Assembly: GCF_001949145.1 (NCBI RefSeq)
Contig: NW_019091682.1
Location: 158,474 to 205,724, forward strand
Source of the DNA: Acanthaster planci
Taxonomy: Eukaryota; Echinodermata; Asteroidea; Valvatida; Acanthasteridae
Length of the DNA: 47,251 bases
Direction: 5' to 3'
In this document: positions 22,976 to 34,598 of the stretch, in pieces
How the letters are laid out: each line of letters opens with the position of its first letter
Numbering within the stretch: the stretch's first letter is position 1
Made by a program: the position numbers and the translations under genes
The notes under the pieces: generated by a model
Seen by the model: the letters and a program-made list of their open reading frames with translations, nothing else
What the model was told of the DNA's origin: nothing
The model's database searches: none

Positions 22976-24250
22976 CACATTCAAGAGTTAAAATGCTGCT
23001 TGATGATTCTTATGACAGTTTATGGAAAGCTATAGAACTGACTCTTTAATTTTCGTCCTAATATAGACATTTTGTGGAAATCTAATCCTCCTGAGAATCT
23101 TTTGGAAAAAATAAGAAAACACTGAGGTTGCAGACTCTATTAGGAAGTGGAACTTCTTTAAGGATAAGGATTTTATTGATATGGGTTTCAAATTATGTGA
23201 TTTCTCATTTTCTGAAATTCTTTGGCTTAGTAGACATATTCGTTCTAAATCAAAGCCATACTTTTATTTCCCACAGTGGTATGAGAAAGGTATAATTTGT
23301 GTAAAGGAGTTTCTAAATGAACCTAAACCTAGTGTTCTTTTATTTGAAGAACTCATGATCGAATGACATTTCCTTTAAAGACGGAAGTATAACACCTTAC
23401 TTCATTGTATTCCTCGTGATTGTTTTTTGATAAGGAAATGAAGGGTGATGATACAGTGACTGTGTTAAAAAATAACCTTCTCATGTCCTGAGAATATCTC
23501 TGAGTATACTTACAATATGATTGATAAAGTCACCCCCGAAAAACAAACAAATTTTTTGAATAGTACTTTAAATATAAACTTTAAAGATGAACATTTTGAG
23601 GTGATTCATACACATAATTTTAAATATACAATTGAAACCAAATCAAGAACTTTTTATTTTAGGATGTTTTCATGGGGCTGTTGCCTTTAATAACTTTCTT
23701 TTCAAATTGGAAGAAAAGATTCTCCTAACTCTGCTTTTTGTGACAAATGTCCCAAAACTTCGATCCATTTTTGAGTGTGATCATGTTTCACTCATCTTGT
23801 CTGACCTCATGTCTTTTATCAATCAAAATCTCAAAGACCCTCTTCAGTTTAGGAAATTCGAATTCTTTTTTGGTGTTCCCCATAATAAATGTTTTTCTTT
23901 GTACCACGTGTTATTATATACATGTAAATTCCAGATTCAATTTCCTTGCTTTTGGGGGTTAAGATTATTTTACAGAATCGGTATAACAGAGTAGAAGATT
24001 GCTATGAAAAATCAAACCCTTAGTCTTCCTTATAAAAAAATGGAAATTCTAATTCTAATTCTGTAGACCCTATGCCATCATTTCACATGTACAGTGCCCA
24101 TTTTTCTACATCTATCTCTTCATGGCCCCCTCTTCTATACTTTCTAATTATCTCCTGTTTTTCCAATTTCTTTAATTTTGTATTATTCGTGCTTTTACTT
24201 TCTGATGTATGCTTGTTTTGTTTTTTTGATCAATAAAACAAAGAAAGGAA
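22976..24250 (+). mobile_element. Decayed L1/Tx1-like LINE, 3' end of ORF2
   Basis: The segment reads in several frames because of frameshifts. VKMLLDDSYDSLWKAIE comes first, then a stretch with YFYFPQWYEKGI (23181-23366), which matches the W-Y-x-K-G-I motif after the reverse transcriptase in L1-group LINEs. Next is FNNFLFKL with a CxFC...H..C-type zinc-knuckle relic, then FFGVPHNKC. It ends with AATAAA at 24232-24237 and an A-rich tail. It is only the last third of ORF2, 5'-truncated as is usual for LINEs, and cannot encode an active protein. It lies tail-to-tail with the Kelch gene. Confidence 0.78.
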
Positions 24251-24312
24251 AAAAAGACACCACATTCAAAAACGCAAGCAGCAAAGACGCTTGTAATATC
24301 ACCCAGATCAAT

Positions 24313-24318
24313 TTTATT
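24313..24318 (-). terminator. Polyadenylation signal of the Kelch gene
   Basis: Minus-strand AATAAA, about 700 nt past the stop codon (25014-25016). It lies only about 75 bp from the plus-strand AATAAA that ends the LINE relic, so the two transcription units would converge here. Confidence 0.5.
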
Positions 24319-25013
24319 GAAAGTTATTTACATTGTATATAATTATATAAACTCTATGTGCTGTGCACTTTGGAAACCTTCTAATATTGCAAATGAAAAC
24401 ATTTTAAATAGGCAAAGGCTATGTCAACAGTTGCAATCAAGCTATCTGAAGTCATCAGCCCATAAATTGTCCATCAAGATTCAAATCTGAAGCTTTTGAA
24501 AAGAAGTACAACAAAGATTTTTCTTACAGTCTTTTGTTATTGTTTTTGCCTTCATAGCCCTTATTTGTGACTAGTTTTGCAATGTCTTACAATTTGACTC
24601 ACCGAGCTGTGATTGAAAGGACTGCATCTTCACGTGCAGTACATCTCAATAAACTTTCCTGATATTCAGACGGCATCATGGCAGAACATGACAAAACAGT
24701 AATTCTTTTTTAGACACAAATGAAAGCGGGAAGTGTCCAAGTGAAACATTATCTTCTTTTCTCTTCACAGTTTTCCCTAAGTACCTGCTCATCAACTCAC
24801 AAATACATGCACAATCTATATTAAATATAAATTTAAATAATCGTAAATTAAACACAAAAATCAGCATCAAGTTGAGAAGGTAATAGTCAGACTGGAAAAA
24901 AGTGGTTGGTCTGAAAAAGCTTCAAATTCTGATTCTAACAGGCCACATCAGCTGACTGACTATTCTGGGTTGAGACAAAATTGAAGGCCAATTTCAGATT
25001 CATTTTTGAGTTG

Positions 25014-28000
25014 TCATATAATAGTGACAGCAGCCTCGCATCGGCTTGTGGGCATCCTTCCCATATCAATCCAAGAATTGGTCCGTGGATCATAACACTC
25101 TACTGTATCCAACGTCTTAGGGGCACGGGTGCTCTTGCCGGAAGAACGGCCTCCCATGACATACAACAATCCATTGGCAGTTGCCACAGACATGCCAGCC
25201 CGGGCTGTAGACATGTGTTTTACACTCTGCCACTTTTCCTACAAGAAGAGAGAAAATACTGGATTGTGTCCTATGTTTTAGGCTGATTACAGAAAGTACA
25301 ATTTGATGCACGGAATACATCCTTGTAAGTTAAAGATGGCGTCAAAAGATGGCATCACAGACTCCAGTATCAAGCCACAGTTTCTTGTACCTTTGATGGC
25401 ACTGTTCTTAATCAAGTCAAAATCACTAAATTCCTCGGTCTTTACATGGATGAAAACCTCTCTCAGAATAACCACACTGAAGTCACATGTTGTAAAATAT
25501 CCCAAATGTTGGAATCATGAACCATGTGAAACATCTTTTACCGATTCTGTTCTGTTAACATTACATAACTCATTTATTCTTCATCATTTAAATGATGGCT
25601 TAATTTAATTGGGAGGGTTGTCAGCCATGCATGGCCTTAACAAACTCTTTGTTTTGCAGAAGAAAGCTATTCATATTGTTACCAATGCAGGTTACTTAGA
25701 TCATACTACTCCTTTATTTGGTAGACTAAATATCTAGAAACTACATGATCTGTATCATCTCCGCCTGGGAGTATTTATGTTTAAATATATCCCACAAGTG
25801 TTGGATGATCTATGATGATTTACAGCCTCTCTTTATTTACAAGGGATATGTAGTTCATTAAAAGGTGATCTTTCTGTGAGACAAAACGGAACATCATTTT
25901 TCAGAAAGAGTTCATTTGAATGTGGTGTTACATATTGGAATGAGCTTGATGTTAAATTTAAAGAGTGTAATATTGTGGTTTCCTTTGCCAAAAACCTGAA
26001 GAAAACAAAGCTAACATTTTATTCTCAGCGTGAAATGTAATCATTCTATAAACTATCAGGTCTCACTGCTATTGTCCTGTCCATATGTCCGTTACTTGTT
26101 TTGATGAGACTTGTCTTGTCCAAGGGAAAGGAATAAAAGCTTTGCTTCACCATTTTCCTTCATGTTGGCATCATTTATTTAGGTTAAGTTTAAACACGGT
26201 GCTTTTATTATTAATAGTCTGACTTATCTGTGTATTACATGTAATTAAAATCTAAATGTAATCCTGTTATAAATAATGTCAACATGGAAATAAATGTTGT
26301 TGTAAATTGATTGATTGAAGTATTGCTCTTCTTAAATCTTTCCAAACTTATGGTTGTTTCTTATATTTCTAGACATACAATGCTTTGAGCTGATTACAAA
26401 GTACATACATGTACGTCCTTGTTAGGGGGCCTGGCAGACTCAAGTATTTGTTGAAATCTTTCCATGATTATGGAATTTTCCTCTCTTTTTCAATACAAAA
26501 ACCAACTGGGAGAGTATCCTCTGATAAAGCAGTGTGATTTCCACACAAGTGTTGAAATTAAAGATTTGGTTTCGGTGACAAATTTACTCATTATTACACA
26601 ATTCTGGACTCTCCAAGTTGCACTCCCACTTTTTTATTTTGCATGTCCACTTTCCACAATCCTAGCTAAAACCTTGTACCGGTGTGTATGAAAAAATGCA
26701 ATCAACACATAATGATTGGTACATTGAAGTTACAAAGCTAAACGTTATAAGTATAGTTACATCTGAGAGGGTACATGTAGATAATACACTTTCCATCAAA
26801 GCCCTACTTGAATCTTTGCAAACAGGGAGGAATGAGCAACACTATTTTCTTAATCAGTAGGTAAAAGTTTCCTTTTTTCCGAATTAGGCTGATTACCCAT
26901 CTGAGCTTTGTTAAGTCTGCATTGGACACTTTGTCTTGTTATGCAAGATGTTGACTTCACAATGAATATGAGCCTGTAACTCAGCAATATCATCAGGAGG
27001 ACTTGTAAAAAACAATGGTCTTCCAATGTCCCCACAGCCAATACTTGCAAGGAGTAAGATCAGGTGACCATCCACAGTAGACAATCACTCAGTCTTCAAA
27101 GAGTTCCCTCAGTAGATCTTAAGACAGCAAGACAGTCAGCTGGGGAACTGTCTTGTAACCATTACAGGTGTCTAAAGACACGTCCTTAGCCCTGTCATTC
27201 CAAATGTAGCTCAAGTTGAGCCACAATGCTCACCATTATTGATCATGCACAGCTGAGCAACATCTGAAAGGAGGTTTGCACATGTTGCTTGTGACTGGGA
27301 TGAATTTGATCCAAATTGGCGAAAGAGAGTTTTTACCTTTTGTTTGAAAAGCAAAAGTGCTCACTGTATATATTTAATGTTTTCCCCATTTGTATTTTGT
27401 CATTTCTTTGTACTGTCTTGTCTGTTTCTACTGATGGTATGCCTGACACAAGCTTTGCTTTCAAGGTTTGCCACCTCTAGTGGCCTATTTATCTCATGCA
27501 TTGTTAGTTCTCTGTATTTTGCCACGAGGAGGAAATAAATGTAATTAAATTGAAAAATGATGGTCATTCATCCCTGATTGCAGAGATGCAAGAGGGGCAT
27601 AAATGGAAACCTTATAAACTCTCCTTTCAGATGCAATCATAGAGTGATTTTGAGCTGACTTGCTGGAATTTTCATTTGAGCAAATGTCAGGAGAAAACTT
27701 GAAGAAATGTTTGATAGATTGGGCATTCTGTGCCTCAAAAAGGAATTACTACCTTCTACACTGATAAGCAGAACCACTTACAAATCTTCTACCCAAACAA
27801 TAAGAACAAGTTCCCTGTATTCAGTGCAGACTGCAAATAGAATTTGTCAACCATTTCCTACAATGCTCTGCTAAAAATGGCCTCTTTTTGGTAACCTTTC
27901 GAAGGTGCACTGCACTGTAAATTGCCCACATTAACCTACTGTATAATTAGTAGTATACGGACATCAATCATTCATTTAAAAAAAGCAACCAGGTTTGATT

Positions 28001-31000
28001 TGGATCGATAGTACTGTTTGGCTGTTTTTATTTTGACACTATTGTATAAGTGCTAACTTTTTAAAGATTGTCTCTAGTACAATTAGATGCCTGTTACTGC
28101 ACATTCAAAGAGAGATATCTGCATGCCTAATAGCAAATACCTACCTCTAATATTGAGTATCTTTCTACAGAGCTCAGCACATTCCTTTCTCTGTTGACCC
28201 CTCCAACAACATACAAGTTGTCCCCTAACACCCCCATGCAGCAATGGGATCTCTTGTGTTTCATACTGGCAAGACTGTTCCATTCACTGGTAATGGGGTT
28301 GTAGCTCTCCAGTGACTTAAGTTCTCCACTTGTGGGATCAGTGCATCCCCCAGCCATATACATCAATCCTGTATTCAAACATGAATGTAAAATGAGGAGC
28401 AACAGACATGGCATATAAGAACAGTATAAGATGATTTTTCTGGGCTGTCGTTTCAGAAGAAATGGAGGAAATACCATTACTCTCTCTGAAAGTCAACCAT
28501 TACAAAGGCTGAAAATTGAGCGCAGTTACTGTAGTTTAACAGGCCTTGCCAAGAGTTGTTGACGGGTGATTCCATCTCCCATTATGGGAGTGTTCTCCTT
28601 CTTTTCCCAGTCTTCCTTATTTTGTCCCAGTTGCTACCCCAAACCTTTATGCAACATTGCATGTATGTGCTTTTTCTGCCACTGATGTTTCCATACAATC
28701 AAAGTAAGATTTGGCCATTAAGTGGTTCCTCTGAGTAACTGGACTGTTAACAGAACTTGACCCGAACAGTCCCAAATCCTCTGATTTCAATATGGTTTTA
28801 CATACAGCCTAGGGGTTTAGTTTAATGATGATGTTAAGACTGGTTTAGTTTTTCAATAATGTCTTAAAGCATTCAGTGTTATTCAGCATATCTTTGGAAT
28901 TTAACAGGTATGTGTACATCACACCTTTTTTATCAAGTTGGTCAAAGTTAATTCTTCTTTAAAAAACAGTTTGCTACCTACACCTAAGTAAATAAAGTCC
29001 AGAAAACAATGCATCATGTATACATGTAGCAGTTAACAAGCTGTGAGTACTGGCAATATGCCATGAGATTTGGAAATTGTCCCTAGATGTCAAATTGAAA
29101 AAAAAAAGTCCACTGACAGACTTGTCATGATAGCTGTGATACTTCACATAAAATGTCCCAATACAAGTTAAAAATGGTGCATTGTGTTCTCAGCAAATCA
29201 TTTTTGGAAAGCTGTGAAAAAAAGAGGTAACCAGTTTTCAATTATATGCTAATTGGCAAGCACCGAGGGGAAATTACATCTTCCAAGTCCAAAGTGAACA
29301 TGGAACTTACACATACCATCAACTTCTATAATAGCAAAGTAACTCCGCCCCTCCGTCATGTTTCCAGCCAGGCACCATATCCCTCTTTCTTCATCGTATC
29401 TCTCTATGCTTTTCAATACATCACTTCCTTCAATTCCTCCAAGCACAAAGATGACACCATCAACTATACACACACCATGACCACAGCGTGGGCTGAGTAA
29501 AGGAGGCATGTTAGTCCAGTGCTTAGTGACAGGGTCTAGCATCTCCACGTTGTTATTAATCAGGGCATCACACTCTCCTCCAATTGCATAGAGTGAGCCA
29601 TTACAGAAAGCAACATCATGACCATGTCGTGGTTGCTGTAGGCTTGGCATTGTTGTCCACTGTTGTGTAAAGGTATCTAACTTGACCACAGAGTCCAGTG
29701 TTTCCATGTCATCAAAGCGTTCGCCAGGGTTCCTTCGATAACCCCCTGTAAGCACCACATGTTTCCTGGCACTCTGCCGTGGTCTGCTCAAACTAGGGTT
29801 GGAGAATGCAACAGCAGGTCTGAGTGATGAAGACTGAGGTTTGTCAGGGTTAAAGCGTTCCAACAATTTCCCCATAGCAACCCGTAAACTCAAATCTGAA
29901 CACTCTTTAATGTATCCAAAGAGCTGGTGCTGAGAAATGATTGGGAAACGTACTGGCTCTAAAACCCTTACAAGAGTCTTGCGTCTATCACTAGGGGCAT
30001 GAAGAATCCATCGCATGGCAGCTTGAAATACCTCAAACTCATTGTCTATACGAAGTTCCTCACTTTTAAGCAGAGACATAATGTCCTCCACATCCACATC
30101 AAGAAACTCTTCCATCTTTGACACTTGAGCAAAGTAAGCACAGGCATATGCCAAACAGGTTGTTGCCAGATCACCACAAGCATGGGATCGTGCGAAGTGT
30201 AGGATTCCAAGACAGTTGGATGGGTGAAGTTGGGTTTTTAAGAATGAGCAGCAGATGGCAATAACACCTTGCAGCTGCAGCATGTCAGCAGCTGAGAGTA
30301 GATCCTGTACAGTATCTGCCTCAACGTGCACACATCCTAGCAAAGCAAGCAAGTAAAACAACTACATATATTTTGTTAATAGCTATCACGAGTGCTTGTG
30401 GAATATGGAATAATGTAGTGCCTCTGTTTCCCATATACCACTCGGCCTTTGGCCTCTTGGTATACGGGACACAGACACACAACATTATTTTGTGTTCCAT
30501 GGGCACGCGCATGATAACAAATTTATCTTTAACCCTAACTCCCTAGGGTGTGCGCAAAATCATATTAAAATTTGAGGATTCAGGGCTGTTAGGGTTAAGC
30601 AAATTTGATGCACAGTCAAGATAGTATTGGGGCCTACATGTAGGTGTGGAGTTCATGAAAAGCAAGAATAAAATCAAATGAACCAAACGTGCGCATGTCA
30701 CAAAGCAGTAACAAGGATGCAGTGCGTGGCGCTGCTTTAAAGGACTAATTTACATCAAGAAATTCATTGCTTTTGAGATCCAATTTCTTGTTGATTGGTG
30801 GTGTCTTGAGATATTGATTTAGACTTTTATTGCCTCAGTAGGTTGTTCAGTGTACCAGGCTTGAGATTCTCACAAGTTTCTGGTTTTTAATTTTCTGACA
30901 TGTCTGAAAGATACATGTACATGTATGCTTTCAAGACTCCACTGCAGAATGGTAAGCCCACAGAGTGTTTTTATAAATTGATTTGGTTTTCTTGGTGTCA

Positions 31001-32124
31001 ACTTCTGTGGATGAGTGAGCTGCAAAACGTTTCATTGGAACTTTATGGATGTACTCTACCTTGAAAACAGCAGGCATTTGAGTGGAACCAGGAAATGTAA
31101 TGAATGTCCATGCCACTGCATGCATTTATTGAGGATCTGCACGAGATGTAATTCACTACCTTTGAATTTTGCAGCAGTGCATTTAGCTTTTAGCGTAAAA
31201 TGGCGCAGTAAGTGGAGTTAGCACACCGCATTATGTGGCTTGATATGGACCATATAATCAAGCTATATATCACACTGTTTGTTGCCATGGATCAACCAAT
31301 CAGAATTTGGGATTCAAGTTTGCTTGAAGAAAAGTATTGTAACAAGTACATGTAAATCTAGTACTTTGGTACTGCATTTGTACGGTGCATTGTTTTAAGG
31401 GTGGTAATTGTCAAAATCTTTGCTCAGGGACAAAGATATTGACATTAAGCTAGATTGGTATTTCCAAAGGCAAGGTTTTTCGAGAACAATGCATGTGTGT
31501 GAATTGGTGTATGGATGGCCTGATATTGCTGACCTTGCACACGTGTACTGTTGTTCCTAAATGATCTCAGACCTGCTTCAGTTTTGGACACATGCAATTG
31601 GAATACTGTACATGCTCCTTATTGGGAGAAGCCACCAACATAGGACTGGGTAGCTCAGTTGGTAAAGCACTTGCATAATACTCCAGTGGTTACAGTTTTA
31701 AATCCTACCTCATTCAACTTCTTTGTTCATCTTTAAAATTACATTTAATATGTGAGAGCCTACATGTAGCTAGTTTCTCTATATGGTGTTTGATGAAGAA
31801 TATGGATACAGCGAGTTTGTGTGTGACAGTCTTCTGACCTGTATATATGAAGTCTAGGAGGAGCTGAAAGATACGAGGTTCAATGCTAAGGATCTCTACA
31901 GTGTCTTGATGGGCCTCTCTCATCCCACCAGCAAACATGCTTTGAAAGTATGGACTGCAGGCAGACAACACAGCACGGTGGGCATAGAACGTAGACTTGC
32001 CAATATGCAGCTCTATGTCGCAGAATTGACTATTGGCCCGAAGGCAGGCTAAGCCATCCAGAAGATTTTGAGCATGGCTCTCATCACAATGTTTCTCGTC
32101 ATCTTCACTGACAGAAGTGGCCAT
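25014..32124 (-). CDS. Kelch-like protein (BTB-BACK-Kelch), putative Cullin-3 substrate adaptor
   Basis: There are four coding exons in transcript order: 32124-31839, 30336-29317, 28368-28145 and 25238-25014 (stop TGA). Phases 1, 1, 0 join perfectly to give 584 residues, the normal KLHL length. The start MATSVSEDDEK has an ideal ACCATGG context and an in-frame TAA just upstream; a GTG six bases earlier is not used. The BTB is about 26-131, with CDIELHIG (Asp36), YAHRAVLSACSPYF (His49) and MFAGGMRE. The BACK/3-box is about 136-238, with NCLGILHFA and EEFLDVDVEDIMSLL. Six kelch blades have GG pairs at 293, 348, 395, 442, 491 and 539, and the last strand CEAAVTII closes the propeller. Such proteins bind CUL3 through BTB and substrates through Kelch. 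I cannot assign a KLHL number. Confidence 0.96.
25390..26318 (+). mobile_element. Decayed CR1/L2-like LINE, 3' end, antisense in Kelch intron 3
   Basis: Reconnected by eye across frameshifts, the frames show KFLGLYMDENLS, LLTLHNSFILHHLN, NKLFVLQKKAI, VTNAGYLDHTTPLF and TYWNELDVKFKE. These are the thumb and C-terminal signature of CR1/L2/Jockey-group reverse transcriptases. The relic ends with AATAAA near 26290 and the tail TTGATTGATTGAAG (to 26318), a short tandem 3' end typical of this group. It is 5'-truncated and inactive, and lies in the intron between exons 28368-28145 and 25238-25014. Confidence 0.8.
26319..28144 (-). other. Kelch gene intron 3, remaining part
   Basis: No exon is seen. 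A plus-strand stretch at about 27330-27560, ending CCACGAGGAGGAAATAAATG, looks like the 3' tail of another LINE or SINE but has no coding support. Confidence 0.5.
28369..29316 (-). other. Kelch gene intron 2
   Basis: Donor GGTATGTG after GAAGTTGATG, acceptor AATACAG. I see nothing else of note. Confidence 0.7.
30529..30598. mobile_element. 70-bp mini-element with perfect 11-bp terminal inverted repeats, copy 2
   Basis: It starts TTAACCCTAAC (30529-30539) and ends GTTAGGGTTAA (30588-30598), exact inverse complements. The interior shares CCCTAGGGTGTG and GAGGATTCAGG with copies near 300-405 and 41034-41100. The small size and clean TIRs suggest a MITE-type element. Confidence 0.6.
31643..31715 (+). 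pseudogene. tRNA-like relic (tRNA pseudogene or SINE head)
   Basis: GGGTAGCTCAGTTGGTAAAG fits the D-arm/A-box of a tRNA. The stretch GGTTACAGTTTTAAATCCTACC sits where the T-arm/B-box should be but is degenerate (consensus GGTTCRANYCC). The anticodon stem does not pair well, so it is not a functional tRNA. It lies in Kelch intron 1, antisense to the gene. Confidence 0.5.
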
Positions 32125-32129
32125 GGTCA

Positions 32130-33590
32130 CTGGATTTTAATGGAAAAAAGTAAAAAAAAAAAGTAAAAAGGAACTCTTTCAACATATGCAAATAACATGC
32201 CACAAATGTAATCCCGACTTTGACTACTGCCCTTTACTTTATCCAGTGCTGATATGCACTTTTATGCCCAACTTCGGCGGCAGTAAGTATAATGAAATAT
32301 AAAAAAATAAAATAAGAGAAAAGGCACCAACTGGAGTGAAAAATGAGAGATTGCAAGAAGAAATGAGGAGAGCAGGTTGGTAGACTGAGCAAAATCAAGG
32401 AAAATTTGACAAGAATTTAGTCATCATAACCAGTAAAACCTTGGTTAATAGACCACTTATGGTGACAGTCCACTTCTCATGTTAGCAACAGTCCACTGAT
32501 CACAATTTTATTCTGTGGAGCTTTTTCGCAATTGATTCTGCTGACTGACAATAATTGAGCATTCCCATTTTTTTCAACGTAGTTGGGCATGCCTCAAGTG
32601 TATGTAGGTAATGGGCAAAGTTGGGACATACATGTAACATGCCCATTTCCCTCCAACTCCCCACTTCTACTTCCAGGTGGAGCAGAGCTTTGGAAGTTCC
32701 TTAACTACATGTAGATGACCTCAATGACCTGACATTCCTCCAGAAGGGGATTATTTGGAAGTCTGACATTCCTTCAGATGGGGATTATTTTGAAGTACGT
32801 GTGTAATCCCGTCAAAATCTCAGATGTACATGTACTTAGAAGCATGGAGCTATTAGACACAGGGAGTTTGAACAGAGTCCCTACAGACAATAATCCGATT
32901 AACTGCTCCTGTCAGCTCCATAGACAAAGTGCGGTTACTGGCCCCAGTGTTGACGACCCTAGACATTCTTTGTCCATAGTGATCACCACTGCCGGGTAGC
33001 TGGTAACCCACAGACTCATCGTATTTCGCTGCAGCATACTGGAGTAAATAAATGGTGGAAAAATGCACAAAGAAGATGCGCAGTTCTCTTCAGTAGTCAG
33101 CGAGTGATCCCCACAGATGCACTCGAAAATTCTGAATCAGAGGTGGTTATTTGGCGCAAGTCAGAAATTTTTAAAGTTATGACATTTTGCGGATCTGGTG
33201 GTAGAGAATACCAAAAATATAAACTGGGATATTTATATTTAAGTCACAATCCTAGTTGTTCCTACGGTTAAAAGAAGGTAGAAACATGCCACAGGAATGC
33301 ATTTGACAATATGACAAGATGTCATGCCTGGCCTGGTGGCCAATGACAGGAAGGACAATGAATCTTTCCATGTTTTTGTGTGTTTTTGATTTTCCTCTGG
33401 ACCAGCTACATGTACATTCTTTTAATTTTCTTGTCGCATATTTTTGGAGAATTTGTGTTAGTTACTAATTCTGTTTATTGTTAAGAGAGATGTTTTGGGG
33501 ATGTAAAGACGTAACTAGACTTTTGTTTAACATTGGAATGTCAGAACAATCACTAAAATTATCGAAATTTAAGTGTCTGATGACGGTGGT
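32130..33590 (-). other. Probable 5'UTR intron of the Kelch gene
   Basis: Five bases before the Kelch ATG, the minus strand reads a long T/C tract ending ATTAAAATCCAG, a good splice acceptor. This suggests that the start exon is preceded by an intron and a non-coding first exon. The stretch holds repeat copy B (32323-32530) and no coding region. Confidence 0.45.
32323..32530. repeat. Dispersed repeat B, copy 1
   Basis: A 208-bp block beginning GGCACCAACTGGAGTG and ending near CTTTTTCGCA. A second copy, more than 90% alike by eye, lies at 34202-34406 in the same orientation. No coding content. Confidence 0.85.
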
Positions 33591-33594
33591 TTCC

Positions 33595-33700
33595 ATCTCA
33601 TGGCAGCCATGTTGAACGTGCGGAAGTGTTAAAGACACGCATGCACGGTACCCACAATCCTTTGCAAATGCAACTCCGAGCATTCCTTATAGCCCGCACG
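33595..33700 (-). promoter_or_regulatory. Candidate promoter / first-exon start of the Kelch gene
   Basis: This is a CpG-richer island. On the minus strand it shows TATAAGG (33691-33685), a partial NRF1-like ACGCATGC (near 33637-33644), and the YY1 start-site consensus AACATGGCTGC (33613-33603). An ETS site CGGAAGT is on the plus strand (33621-33627). YY1 elements of this orientation mark transcription starts of TATA-poor animal genes just downstream of +1. The position, 1.5 kb upstream of the Kelch start exon, fits a non-coding first exon. Confidence 0.42.
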
Positions 33701-34009
33701 CGGCGCGTAATTTGTTTTGTCCTTGCAGCATGTGCAGCGCTGGCGGTGGTCATCATTGACCCTTTTCATCTCTGTGCTAACTCGTTGTGTATAATAGCTC
33801 CATGCTAGAAGACAGCCTAGTCACATACATGTAAGCAATGATGCATCACTGAGATCAAGGATATAAGTCTTGTTCTGTACATACATGTACATGTATTTTG
33901 TTCTCAATCCCATGATGCCCAGTTGGCAATACTAAAGTAAGGGCATCTCACAGTAAACCTGATACCATTTCACACTTGTATCCAGCATCTTTGTACACTT
34001 CCTGAATAT

Positions 34010-34197
34010 AAACCATAAACGATAAACCGAATCACATTTATTTCAGGACAGGAAGATATGTGTACCGGTACCAATACAATACATTACCACACCTCATAGA
34101 TATTCATAAGCCAATTATGGTGCATCATTGGCGGATTTCACCGCTCACTGATATGCGCCAGGCGACGTCATCCCATACTTTTTTCTGGTAGCACTAA
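34010..34197. repeat. Local direct repeat A, copy 1
   Basis: 188 bp beginning AAACCATAAACGATAAACCG and ending TGGTAGCACTAA. It is nearly identical to 34410-34598, exactly 400 bp away, and contains CGACGTCA, one base from a CRE. Confidence 0.88.
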
Positions 34198-34201
34198 CTA
34201 A

Positions 34202-34406
34202 GGCACCAACTGGAGTGGAAAATGAGAGATTGCAAAAAGAAATGAGAGAAGGTTGGTAGACTGAGCAAAATCAAGGAAAATTTGAGAAGAATTTAGTCAT
34301 CATAACCAGTAAAACCTTGGTTAATAGACCACTTATGGTGACAGTCCACTTCTATTGTTAGTAACAGTCCACTGTTCACAATTTTATCCAATGGAGCTTT
34401 TTTGCA
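34202..34406. repeat. Dispersed repeat B, copy 2 (between the A copies)
   Basis: Second copy of the block at 32323-32530, placed precisely between the two A repeats with about 4 bp on each side. Confidence 0.88.
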
Positions 34407-34409
34407 CTT

Positions 34410-34598
34410 AAACCATAAACGATAAACCGAATCATATTTATTTCAGGACAGGAAGATATGTGTACCGGTACCAGTGCAATACATTACCACACCTCATAGA
34501 TATTCATGAGCCAATTATGGTGCATCATTGGCGGATTTCACCGCGCACTGATACGCGCCAGGTGACGTCATCCCAGTACTTTTTTCTGGTAGCACTAA
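34410..34598. repeat. Local direct repeat A, copy 2
   Basis: Matches 34010-34197. Here the CRE-like site is perfect: TGACGTCA at 34563-34570. Both copies also carry GTACCGGTAC, a perfect palindrome. Confidence 0.88.

Larger units (their letters stand above)
30337..31838 (-). other. Kelch gene intron 1 (coding)
   Basis: Donor TACAGGTCAG, acceptor TTGCTAG. It holds the 70-bp TIR element at 30529-30598 and a tRNA-like relic at 31643-31715. Confidence 0.75.

Noticed and set aside
27330-27560. Third LINE/SINE 3' end in Kelch intron 3
   Set aside because: Only a tail-like GAAATAAATG and mild resemblance, with no coding relic or matching copy in the window.
32128-32130. GTG upstream of the Kelch ATG as the start codon
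   Set aside because: The ATG at 32124-32122 has a perfect ACCATGG context, and the GTG overlaps the predicted splice-acceptor junction.
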